Below are positions 29,449 to 37,659 of a stretch of DNA of 64,000 nt, one piece after another (the stretch's first letter is position 1; each line of letters starts with the position of its first letter). Source of the stretch: Gammaproteobacteria bacterium (lineage in GTDB: Bacteria > Pseudomonadota > Gammaproteobacteria > Nevskiales > Nevskiaceae). The stretch is from NCBI GenBank assembly GCA_026398815.1, contig JAPLSA010000026.1, forward strand, positions 62,001-126,000, written 5' to 3'. Position numbers and translations under genes: made by a program. Under the pieces are notes generated by a model. That model ran no database searches. It was not told where the DNA came from and worked only from the letters and a program-made list of their open reading frames with translations.

Positions 29449-31850
29449 GCCTGCGCGCCCGCGTCACCGCCGCGCTGCAGCGTGGCGAAAGCTGGATCTT
29501 CGCTCACCCCGGTGCCGTGCTGATCGGCATCTTCGCGATGACCTGTGCGTTCGCCACCCAGGTGCCGTCGCTCAAGATCCTGACCGACTTCAACGATCTG
29601 CTGCCGCAGCATCACCCGTATATCCAGACCTACAACCGCATCAAGGAAAATTTCGGCGGCGCCAACCAGGTGGTGATGGCGATCGAGGTGCCGGCCGACG
29701 GCTCGGCCGGACCAGACATCTTCAACGACAAGACGCTGGCGCTGGTCTACGAGGCCACCCAGGGCATCGACACACTGCCGAGCATCAACCACAACCTGAT
29801 CTCCAGCCTCACCCACCGCACGGTGCGCAAGGTGTTCGTGCGCGAGGACGGCGGCTTCGGTTCGCAGCCTTATTACGACGCCCAGAAGCCCGAGCACACG
29901 CCCGAACAGCTGGCCCAACTGCGCAAGGACGTGCTGGCCAATCCGCAGGTCTACGGCCTGCTGGTGTCACCGGACCGCAAGGCGGCGCTGATCAAGGGCC
30001 AGCTCAACGAGGGCGCGATCGACTACGCCGCGACCTTCGCCGAACTGCAGAAGCTGCGCGCCGCCGTGACCCGCGACGGCCACCAGGTCTACATCACCGG
30101 CAACCCGGTGCTGACCGGCTACGTCTACACCTACCTGAACCAGATCGTCGGCATCCTGTTCTGGACACTGGCGCTGCTGGCGACCCTGCTGATCGTCTAT
30201 TTCCGGCGCCTCTACGGCATCGCCCTGCCGCTGCTCGGCATCTCGCTGTCGTCGCTGTGGGGGCTCGGCTTCATGGCTTGGCTCGGCTTCAACCTGGAGC
30301 CGCTGTCGATGCCGATCCCGTTCCTGATCGCCGCGCGAGCGATGTCGCACGGCGTGCAGCTGGTGGCGCGCTACTACGAGGAACTGGCGGTCACCCACAA
30401 CGGCAAGCAGGCGGCGCGCAATGCGCTCGATGCCCTGTTCCGGCCCGGTTCGCTGGCGATCATCGTCGACGCCGTCTGCATCGCGGTGATGATGCTCGGC
30501 GCCGCGCCGTTCAACTGGAAGCTCGGCGTGTCGGCCGGCTTCTGGGCGTTCTCGGTGATCTTCACCGTGCACTTCATGATCCCGCTGGCGCTGACCCTGC
30601 TGCCGCAGCCGAAGGACATGGAGAACAAGAACCAGGGCGTGCGCTCCGCACTCGGCCGCTTCATGGCCGCCACCGGCGGCAAGCCGAGCGGCGCCGTCGC
30701 CATCCTCGGCATCACCGCGCTGCTGGTGATCGCCGGCACGCCGCTGGCGCTGACGGTGAAGATCGGCGAATCCGAACCCGGCTCGCCGATCCTGCATCGC
30801 GATCACGACTACAACCGCTCGACCACCGCCGTGAACCAGCTGTTCCCCGGTTCCGAGGAACTGCATATCATCGCCCGTACCACCGAGCCGGGCGGCCTCA
30901 AGCGGCCCGAGGTCATGCAGGCGATCGAGCGCTTCCAGCAGCTGATGCTGCAGGACCCGTCGCTGGGCGGCGTCAAGGCGATTCCGGCGGTGGTGCGCCA
31001 GGTCAACCGGCTGACCCACAACGACGATCCGCGCTGGGCGCAGCTGCCGGACACCGCTGGCGAGATCGGCGGCCTGATGTTCGCGTACCTCGCATCGAGC
31101 CCGATTCCCGGCGCGCTCAAGGAGTTCGTCAACGCCGAGGAGACCGAGGCCGATCTGGTGTTCTTCTACAAGGACCACCAGGCCGCCACCATCACCCGGG
31201 CGCTGGCGCTGGCCCAGGAATCGGCGCTGATCGCCTCGGCCGGCGTCACCGATCTGGTGTTCGAGCCGGGCGGCGGCATCGTCGGCGTGTCGGCAGCGGC
31301 CAACGAGGCGCTGCACAGCGATCACATGATCATGGTGCCGCTGGTGATGGTCGCCGCCTTCGTGCTGGTGATGCTCTATTACCAGTCGCTGCACGCCGGC
31401 TGGCTGATGGTGCTGCCGATGCTGTTCGCCACCATCATGACCTACGCCTACATGGGCTGGGCGGGCATCGGCGTCAGCGTCAACACGGTGCCGGTGATCA
31501 TGGTCGGCGTCGGGGTCGGCATCGACTACGCGGTGTATTTCATGGACCGCATCCGCGAGGAAATGGAGCAGCTCGGCGATATCCGCAAGGCAGCGATCAA
31601 CGCGGTCGCCACCACCGGTTACGCGGTGAGCTTCACCGCAGTGACGCTGATCGCCGGCGTCGTGCTGTGGATCTTCATGTCCGACCTGCGCTTCCAGAGC
31701 GATGCCGCCGTGCTGCTCAGCTTCATGCTGATCGTCAATGCCGTGGCCGCGATGCTGATCGTGCCGGCCTGGTGTGTCGCGTTCCGGCCGCGCTTCGTGG
31801 TCGGCGCCGGGGAAGGCGCAGTCGGCCGGGCGGTGCCGGCAAGCCACTGA
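29445..31850 (+). CDS. MMPL/RND-superfamily lipid-type exporter
   Basis: 801-aa inner-membrane pump with an N-terminal helix, a large periplasmic loop, a first helical bundle (about residues 230-400), a second loop, and a second bundle (about 640-790). The second half carries the proton-relay type GVGIDYAVYFMDR; the matching position in the first half is ARAMSHGVQLVARYYEE and lacks the Asp, as in related MMPL/HpnN-like proteins. The family moves hydrophobic molecules such as lipids, hopanoids or sterols. It is flanked by the YCF48 lipoprotein and DUF1302/DUF1329 proteins, which suggests transport across the whole envelope. The substrate is unknown. Confidence 0.88.
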   Translation: MSLRARVTAALQRGESWIFAHPGAVLIGIFAMTCAFATQVPSLKILTDFNDLLPQHHPYIQTYNRIKENFGGANQVVMAIEVPADGSAGPDIFNDKTLALVYEATQGIDTLPSINHNLISSLTHRTVRKVFVREDGGFGSQPYYDAQKPEHTPEQLAQLRKDVLANPQVYGLLVSPDRKAALIKGQLNEGAIDYAATFAELQKLRAAVTRDGHQVYITGNPVLTGYVYTYLNQIVGILFWTLALLATLLIVYFRRLYGIALPLLGISLSSLWGLGFMAWLGFNLEPLSMPIPFLIAARAMSHGVQLVARYYEELAVTHNGKQAARNALDALFRPGSLAIIVDAVCIAVMMLGAAPFNWKLGVSAGFWAFSVIFTVHFMIPLALTLLPQPKDMENKNQGVRSALGRFMAATGGKPSGAVAILGITALLVIAGTPLALTVKIGESEPGSPILHRDHDYNRSTTAVNQLFPGSEELHIIARTTEPGGLKRPEVMQAIERFQQLMLQDPSLGGVKAIPAVVRQVNRLTHNDDPRWAQLPDTAGEIGGLMFAYLASSPIPGALKEFVNAEETEADLVFFYKDHQAATITRALALAQESALIASAGVTDLVFEPGGGIVGVSAAANEALHSDHMIMVPLVMVAAFVLVMLYYQSLHAGWLMVLPMLFATIMTYAYMGWAGIGVSVNTVPVIMVGVGVGIDYAVYFMDRIREEMEQLGDIRKAAINAVATTGYAVSFTAVTLIAGVVLWIFMSDLRFQSDAAVLLSFMLIVNAVAAMLIVPAWCVAFRPRFVVGAGEGAVGRAVPASH

Positions 31851-31926
31851 ATCTGTCGTGCAGCAAGAGGCGGGCAGTGCGAGTCCCGCTGGCGGTTCCC
31901 ATAGAAATCAAGAAGAGGAGTCCACG

Positions 31927-33918
31927 ATGAACAACAGAGACGGCCGCCGTCCGGCGGCTGCAATGGCAAGGGCGGTGGCGCTGGGGTTGGCGCTGCTGGC
32001 ACCGGTCAAGGCCATCCAGGCCCAGGACGGCTGGAAAGCCGACGTGTTCTACGAGAACGACAGCCGCTACCGATTCCAGGACGCCACCGGCGGCACGGTC
32101 GGCCTGTCGAAGTTCCGCAACACGCTGCAAGCGGAAATCAGCGGCAGCGTCGCCGGCTGGCAGGTCAACAGCACGCTGCGCGGCACCTGGGACGGCGTCT
32201 ACCTGATGAACGAGGACCAGTACGGCAGCCGCGCCGGTGGCCCGATCACCCTCAACTCGGTCGGCGGTCCGCCGCCGCTGCCGCACGGTGGCGGCGCGGT
32301 CAACGCGGAAGTCGTCGCTGGCGTGTTCGGCCTGCCCGACAATGCCTTCGGCTTCAACTCCACGGACCCCAATGCGCCCGGCTACAACCCCAACCAGGGG
32401 CTGCGGGTGCTGGGTGACCGCTGGCATCCGGTCGGTGCCGGCGTCGCCTTCGGTGTGCCGGTGCGTCCCTGCTCGGAAGACCGCCGCGGCTGCACCAACT
32501 TCGGCGGCTACGGCAACCTTGGCAGCGGCGATCTGGCCTGGTCCGACTTCAACCGCCGGCTCGATGCGCTGCGCGAATTCACCGTGTCCAACACGCTGCC
32601 GCTGGCCGGCGACGACCAGCTGTTCGTCAAGATCGGCCGCCAGCAGGTGGTCTGGGGCCGGACCGATCTGTTCCGCGTGCTCGACGTCATCAACCCGGTC
32701 GACTACTCGCGCAACAACATCTACGACGAGCTCGAGGACATCCGCTTCCCGATGTGGATCGCCACCGCCGAATGGCGGATGGGCGCGACCTCGTTCCTGC
32801 AGGACTCCAACCTGCAGCTGGTCTGGAACTTCGACAAGTTCCGGCCCAATAACCTCGGCCAGTGCGGCACCGCCAACACCATCCTCGACGCCGGCTGCCT
32901 GTTCCGGGGCCTGAAGAACCTGTGGGACAACGGCGGCACGGTGGCGAACTTCGCCAACGTCGGGCCCGGCGTGTTCCTGTCGACCGATTTCGGCCCAGGC
33001 CAGATCGGCATCCGCGATGTCGAACTGCCGAAGCACTCGCTGGCCAACACCCAGATCGGCGCCAAGTTCGAAGGCATCACTGCCGGCGGCCTGAGCTTCT
33101 CGCTGAACGCGCTGCACTACCGCTCGCAGCTGCCGAGCCTGCAGGGCGGCCGCGCGGCGACCAACTCGTTCACCGGCGGCCCCTGCAATACCGGCAACGA
33201 CCGCTGCCCGTACCTGATCGCCTTCGACATGGTGTTCCCGAGGGTCAACCTGATCGGCGGCTCGGCGGACTTCGAGCTGCAGGACCTGAAGGCGGCGGTG
33301 AGAGTCGAGGCGGCGCTGACCGATGGCGAGCAGTTCGCCAACACGCTGAAGCCGGAGCTGTACTCGGAGAACAACGTGTTCCGCTCGGTGGTCGGCATCG
33401 ATCGTCCGACCTTCATCCCGTTCATCAACCCGAACCGGACGACGCTGATCTCCGCGCAGATCTTCTACCAGCACATCTTCGATCACCAGCGCAAGCGCGA
33501 TTCGCTGGGCACCGCCGGCATGGCCGACTGGGAAGACAACGTCATCGGCACGCTGCTGATTAAGGCCTTCCTGGTCAACGACCGGGTCAGCCCGCAGGTG
33601 GTCACCGCCTATGACGTCGCTGCCCGCGCCGGCGTCACCGCGCCGTCGGTGGACTGGATCGTCAACGACCAGGTGAAGCTGACCGTCGGCGCCAACATCA
33701 AGTGGGTGACCGGCGATCTCGACCGCTACGAAGTCGATGACTGTCGCAGCTGCAATCCGTTTGCCCCATTCACCGCACCGTTCGGCGATGCCGATCCGAT
33801 GACCGCGTTCTCGCGCGGCCTGTCCGGCCTGGAGCCGCTCGGCCGCTTCCGGGCCGGTCCGATCGGCGCCGCGCGCAAGGAAGACGAGATCTTCGCGACG
33901 CTGCGCTACGCGTTCTGA
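31927..33918 (+). CDS. DUF1302 family outer-membrane protein
   Basis: 663 aa with a signal peptide (cleavage near Q-A-Q at about residue 33). The mature part is rich in alternating aromatic/polar segments and ends in LRYAF, with the terminal Phe typical of outer-membrane beta-barrels. DUF1302 proteins are predicted barrels almost always paired with DUF1329 and often with MMPL pumps; none has a firmly known role that I can recall. GAGGAG precedes ATG 31927. It is 76 nt from the pump gene and 29 nt from the DUF1329 gene. Confidence 0.88.
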   Translation: MNNRDGRRPAAAMARAVALGLALLAPVKAIQAQDGWKADVFYENDSRYRFQDATGGTVGLSKFRNTLQAEISGSVAGWQVNSTLRGTWDGVYLMNEDQYGSRAGGPITLNSVGGPPPLPHGGGAVNAEVVAGVFGLPDNAFGFNSTDPNAPGYNPNQGLRVLGDRWHPVGAGVAFGVPVRPCSEDRRGCTNFGGYGNLGSGDLAWSDFNRRLDALREFTVSNTLPLAGDDQLFVKIGRQQVVWGRTDLFRVLDVINPVDYSRNNIYDELEDIRFPMWIATAEWRMGATSFLQDSNLQLVWNFDKFRPNNLGQCGTANTILDAGCLFRGLKNLWDNGGTVANFANVGPGVFLSTDFGPGQIGIRDVELPKHSLANTQIGAKFEGITAGGLSFSLNALHYRSQLPSLQGGRAATNSFTGGPCNTGNDRCPYLIAFDMVFPRVNLIGGSADFELQDLKAAVRVEAALTDGEQFANTLKPELYSENNVFRSVVGIDRPTFIPFINPNRTTLISAQIFYQHIFDHQRKRDSLGTAGMADWEDNVIGTLLIKAFLVNDRVSPQVVTAYDVAARAGVTAPSVDWIVNDQVKLTVGANIKWVTGDLDRYEVDDCRSCNPFAPFTAPFGDADPMTAFSRGLSGLEPLGRFRAGPIGAARKEDEIFATLRYAF

Positions 33919-33947
33919 TTGCCCACCCATTTCCCGAGGAACCTGAC

Positions 33948-35255
33948 ATGACGCACCGCACCCCGTTTGCCCGCGCACTGGCGCTGGGCCTGATGCTGGC
34001 CGCCGGCAGCGCCGCTGCCGCCACCGACATCGACGCCGCCTTCAATCCCTACAAGGCTGGCGTGCCGTCGTTCCCCGGCCTGTCGGCCGGCACCGTGGTC
34101 AACAAGGACAACGTCGAGCAGTTCAAGGACGCGCTCGATGCCGCGATGTACATGCTGATCAAGAACGGCTGGACCGAGATCAAGGTCGGGCCGACGACCT
34201 CCTTCGACGTCGACAAGCACTACGTCGACGCCACCCGCGCCAACGCCGGCAAGGCGGCGCTCGGCGGCAAGAACGGCGAGATCACCGGCTTCATCGCCGG
34301 CCGGCCGTTCCCGGACGAACCGTCGACCAGCGACCCGCGCGCCGGCGAGAAGATCGCCTGGAACTACAAGTACGGCGTCAACTGGGGCGATGGCGCGGCG
34401 ATCTCGCCGTTCTACTGGAAGTACCGGAACCTCAATTCCGGACAGGTCGAACGTACGCTGAAGTTCAACTTCCACTTCCTCAACTTCAAGCATCGCGTGC
34501 AGCACGAGCCGCTGCCGGAAGTGACGCCGAATCCGTCGGAATTCTTCCGTGGCATCTACCTGAAGGTGCTGGCGCCGCAGGATCTGAAGGACACGCAGCT
34601 GCTGATCCAGCGCTACGAGAACGACCTGAAGTTCGACGACGCCTATCTGTACCTCGGCTTCCAGCGCCGCGTGCGCCGCCTGGCCACCGGCCAGACCACC
34701 GATGCCTTCCTTGGCGCCGATCTGATGATCGAGGACTTCGAGGGCTACAACGGCCGGGTGTCCGACATGAACTGGAAGTACATCGGCACCAAGAACGTGC
34801 TGATGCCGTTCTACAACCACAACGAACTGGCGCTGACCGACGAGTTCAAGGAAGCCGACGGCTACAAGTTCGTCGACTTCGGCGGCCAGGGCGGCTGTTT
34901 CCCGAACATCACCTGGCAGCTGCGCAAGGTCTACATCGTCGAAGCCACGCCGGTCGACAAGAGCCATCCGGTCGGCAAGCGCGTGTTCCACATCGATGCC
35001 CAGGGCTACACGATCAACCGCACGCTGATCTACGACCGCAAGGGCGACCTGTGGCGCACCTTCACGATCGGCAAGTCCCACCCGGACTTCCACCTGCCGA
35101 TCAACAAGGGCACCGGCATCGCCATCGACGATTCGTTCTCGATGGTCGACGTGCAGGCCAAGCACTGCACCACCGGCCAGTTCAAGGGTCAGGTCGATCC
35201 GAAGCTGGTGCCGCCGGCACTGTTCCAGGTGCAGAACATGCGCAGCGGCAGCTGA
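33948..35255 (+). CDS. DUF1329 family periplasmic protein
   Basis: 435 aa with an Ala-rich signal peptide (cleavage after about residue 24, no lipobox). The DUF1329 core is evident (LNFKHRVQHEPLPEVTPNPSEFFRGIYLKVLAPQDL as scattered blocks, DLMIEDFEGYNGRVSDMNWKYIG, MPFYNHN). The family is thought to have a LolA/LolB-like fold suited to carrying lipids in the periplasm. Last gene of the operon, closed by a strong terminator 30 nt downstream. GAGGAA precedes the start. Confidence 0.9.
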   Translation: MTHRTPFARALALGLMLAAGSAAAATDIDAAFNPYKAGVPSFPGLSAGTVVNKDNVEQFKDALDAAMYMLIKNGWTEIKVGPTTSFDVDKHYVDATRANAGKAALGGKNGEITGFIAGRPFPDEPSTSDPRAGEKIAWNYKYGVNWGDGAAISPFYWKYRNLNSGQVERTLKFNFHFLNFKHRVQHEPLPEVTPNPSEFFRGIYLKVLAPQDLKDTQLLIQRYENDLKFDDAYLYLGFQRRVRRLATGQTTDAFLGADLMIEDFEGYNGRVSDMNWKYIGTKNVLMPFYNHNELALTDEFKEADGYKFVDFGGQGGCFPNITWQLRKVYIVEATPVDKSHPVGKRVFHIDAQGYTINRTLIYDRKGDLWRTFTIGKSHPDFHLPINKGTGIAIDDSFSMVDVQAKHCTTGQFKGQVDPKLVPPALFQVQNMRSGS

Positions 35256-35285
35256 TGCGAAGAACCGCCGCCGCTGCGGCGGGAT

Positions 35286-35322
35286 AAAAAAAGCCCCCGG
35301 CAGTTTCTGCCGGGGGCTTTTT
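35286..35322. terminator. Strong bidirectional rho-independent terminator
   Basis: A-tract (35286-35292), stem GCCCCCGGCAG (35293-35303), TTT loop, CTGCCGGGGGC (35307-35317), then TTTTT (35318-35322). It has a perfect 11-bp stem with A/T tracts on both sides, so it serves both the DUF1329 operon and the converging pirin operon. Confidence 0.95.
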
Positions 35323-35339
35323 CGTGACCGCGCCCGGCC

Positions 35340-36218
35340 TCAGGCTGCGGACGCCAGCGTGCCGTCGTTGTAGTCGCGGATCGCCTGCTCGATCTCGTCG
35401 CGGGTGTTCATCACGAACGGCCCGTACTGCACCACCGGCTCGCCGATCGGCTTGCCGGCGATCAGCACCGCGCGCAGGCCGTCGGGACCGGCGGTCAGCG
35501 TCACCGTGTCGCCCGGCGTCAGCACGCCGGCCGCCTGCCGGGGAACGGCCTTCGCCGCCGGGCCGTCGCCGATGCTCAAGGAACCCTCGTAGGCGTAGAC
35601 GAACGCGGTGTGCGCCGCGCCGATCGCCTGCGTGAAGCGGGCGCCGGCCGGCAGCGCGAGGTCGAGGTACAGCGGGTCGGTCGACAGCCGGCTGGCCGGA
35701 CCATTGACCGGACCGCTGACCGCCGCGCCGTCGATGTCCACCGTGCCGGCGATCACCTTGACGCTGCCGCCGCCGGGCAGCGCGTGCTCGGGGATCTCCG
35801 TCGCCGGAATGTCGCGGTAGCCGGCCGGCTTCATCTTTTCCGCCGCCGGCAGGTTGATCCACAGCTGGAAGCCGCGCATCCGCCCGCTTTCCTGCAGCGG
35901 CATTTCCGAATGGATCACGCCGCGCCCGGCGGTCATCCACTGCACGCCGCCGGGGCCGAGATCACCGACGTTGCCGAGGTGGTCGCGGTGCTGCATGCGG
36001 CCGTCGAGCATGTAGGTGACGGTCTCGAAGCCGCGGTGCGGATGGGCCGGGAAGCCGGCGATGTAGTCGCCCGGGTTGTCGGTGCCGAATTCGTCGAGCA
36101 TCAGGAACGGATCGAGATACAGCCCGCGCTGCGCGCCGATCGAGCGGCGCAGCTTGACGCCGGCGCCATCGCTGGTCGGCATCGACTGGATCACGTGCTG
36201 CAGGCTGCGGGTGGTCAT
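35340..36218 (-). CDS. Pirin-family bicupin
   Basis: 292-aa cytoplasmic bicupin. The N-terminal cupin holds the metal ligands in FPAHPHRGFETVTYMLDG (two His), HRD and GVIHSE (His/Glu). Bacterial pirins such as E. coli YhhW can show quercetin 2,3-dioxygenase activity; other roles are reported. It is the last gene of an azoR-doxX-pirin operon on the minus strand, a grouping common in proteobacteria and often induced by quinones or aromatics. Confidence 0.92.
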   Translation of the reverse strand: MTTRSLQHVIQSMPTSDGAGVKLRRSIGAQRGLYLDPFLMLDEFGTDNPGDYIAGFPAHPHRGFETVTYMLDGRMQHRDHLGNVGDLGPGGVQWMTAGRGVIHSEMPLQESGRMRGFQLWINLPAAEKMKPAGYRDIPATEIPEHALPGGGSVKVIAGTVDIDGAAVSGPVNGPASRLSTDPLYLDLALPAGARFTQAIGAAHTAFVYAYEGSLSIGDGPAAKAVPRQAAGVLTPGDTVTLTAGPDGLRAVLIAGKPIGEPVVQYGPFVMNTRDEIEQAIRDYNDGTLASAA

Positions 36219-36297
36219 GACGGGTCTCCGTGACGGGGAACAGGGAAAGGCCGCGGGCGGCGGCGGGCCGTGAGCGACGGCCTGCCGCCGCGCCGGT

Positions 36298-36696
36298 TCA
36301 GCGCGAGCGCCGCGCGTCGAGGCTCAGGCTGCCGGCGCCGTTGGCGGCGAGCAGCAGGAAGGCACCGGCGATCGACACGTTCTTCAGGAACAGGATCATC
36401 TGGATCTGGTCGGCGAAGTTGGCGTGGAACAGCAGCGCCGCCGCCAGCGTGAAGCCGGCCAGCGCCAGCGCCACCAGACGGGTCTGGAAGCCGACGATGA
36501 CCGCCAGCGCGCCGAGCACCTCGAGCGCGATCACGCCCGGCAGCAGCGCGCCCGGCACGCCGACCGATTCCATGTAGCCGACGGTGCCGGCGTAGCCGGT
36601 GATCTTGTTGAGGCCGGCCAGCAGGAACATCGCGGCCAGCAGGATGCGGCCGGCGAGTTCGACGGCGGGATAGCTGCGGTTCGAAGGGGTGGTCAT
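36298..36696 (-). CDS. DoxX family membrane protein
   Basis: 132 aa with four predicted membrane helices. The DoxX/DoxD-like signature LAGRILLAAMFLLAGLNKI is at the N-terminus. Family members are small quinone- or thiol-related membrane proteins of mostly unknown function. It sits between azoR and pirin with 48- and 79-nt gaps, consistent with one operon. Confidence 0.88.
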   Translation of the reverse strand: MTTPSNRSYPAVELAGRILLAAMFLLAGLNKITGYAGTVGYMESVGVPGALLPGVIALEVLGALAVIVGFQTRLVALALAGFTLAAALLFHANFADQIQMILFLKNVSIAGAFLLLAANGAGSLSLDARRSR

Positions 36697-36744
36697 GTCA
36701 GTGGGCTCAGGGCGGGTTGGGGAACGAGGGTGGGGTGCTGCGGT

Positions 36745-37353
36745 TCAGGCTGCAAGACGGGTGATGGCATCGCGGGCCTTGGCCAGGCCGGCTTCCTTCT
36801 GCTCGGCGCCGATCGCCAGGCCTTCGGCGTAGACGAATTCGACGTCGTCGAGACCGATGAAGCGCAGGAAGTCGCGGACGTAGGTGGTCTGGCTGTCCAG
36901 CGCGGTGCCCTCGTACAGACCGCCACGGGCGGCGAGCACGTACACCTTCTTGCCGGTGACCAGCCCGACCGGGCCGTTGGCCGTGTAGCGGAAGGTTTCG
37001 CCGGCGCGGGCGATGTGGTCGAAGTAGCTCTTCAGCTGGCTCGGCACACCGAAGTTGTACATCGGCAGGCCCAGCACGATGACATCGGCCGACTTCAGCT
37101 CGGCGATCAGTGCATCGGACTGCGCGATCACCGCGTTCTGCGCCGCATCGCGTGACGCCGCCGGCGTCAGGAACGCCGAGAAGCGGGCGCCGTCGAGGTG
37201 GGGAATCGGATCGCTGGCGACATCGCGCAGCACCCGCACGGTGCCCGGGTGGGCGGCGACGTAGTCGGCGACGAAGCGTTCGGCCAGCTGGCTCGACTGG
37301 CCGTTGCCGGCGAACAGGCTGGCGTTGATCTGAAGCAGGGTCCGGGTGGTCAT
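36745..37353 (-). CDS. azoR: AzoR, FMN-dependent NADH:quinone/azo oxidoreductase
   Basis: 202-aa flavodoxin-fold reductase that uses NADH to reduce quinones and azo compounds. Seen: LLQINASLFAGNGQSSQLAERF (FMN phosphate loop), the GLPMYNFGVPSQLKSYFDHIARAG active-site segment, and ARGGLYEG. ATG 37353 has AGGAG upstream; the open frame continues to 37443 without support. First gene of the operon; direct repeats in its promoter region may be operator half-sites. Confidence 0.94.
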   Translation of the reverse strand: MTTRTLLQINASLFAGNGQSSQLAERFVADYVAAHPGTVRVLRDVASDPIPHLDGARFSAFLTPAASRDAAQNAVIAQSDALIAELKSADVIVLGLPMYNFGVPSQLKSYFDHIARAGETFRYTANGPVGLVTGKKVYVLAARGGLYEGTALDSQTTYVRDFLRFIGLDDVEFVYAEGLAIGAEQKEAGLAKARDAITRLAA

Positions 37354-37659
37354 GGTGCATCTCCTGGGGAGCGGGAAGGTGCGGCTATTGAATGCCTTCA
37401 TCGTTCGATAAAAAAGCAGAAGTTTTCGTTCTTTCTCATCCAATCATTCGATGGGAAACCGCGCTTGCGCTGCCCGGCACCGGACCTGCCGGCGCGGCCT
37501 CCAGTGCGCCCGTCCGCGCCGCCACCGGTGTCGGCACGACCGCCTGTCCCGGTTGCCGAGCCGCTCGTCCCGCGTTCATCCGGCGGACATCTGGCGGACA
37601 GGCGCGGCTGCCTAAGGTCCGCTCGCCTCTCACCGATCGACCTGTCACCGGAGCCACCG
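37354..37659. other. 306-bp divergent promoter region, azoR / CX4CH surface protein
   Basis: No gene seen. The azoR-proximal part (about 37385-37455) is relatively AT-rich and contains two related 10-mers, ATCGTTCGAT (37400-37409, a palindrome) and ATCATTCGAT (37443-37452), 43 bp apart centre to centre. The rest is GC-rich and reads open in a frame continuous with the downstream gene, but lacks a plausible start. Confidence 0.45.

Noticed and set aside
37198-37659. In-frame extension upstream of the CX4CH surface protein
   Set aside because: It would cover the azoR start and promoter; the signal peptide begins after ATG 37660, which has its own ribosome site.
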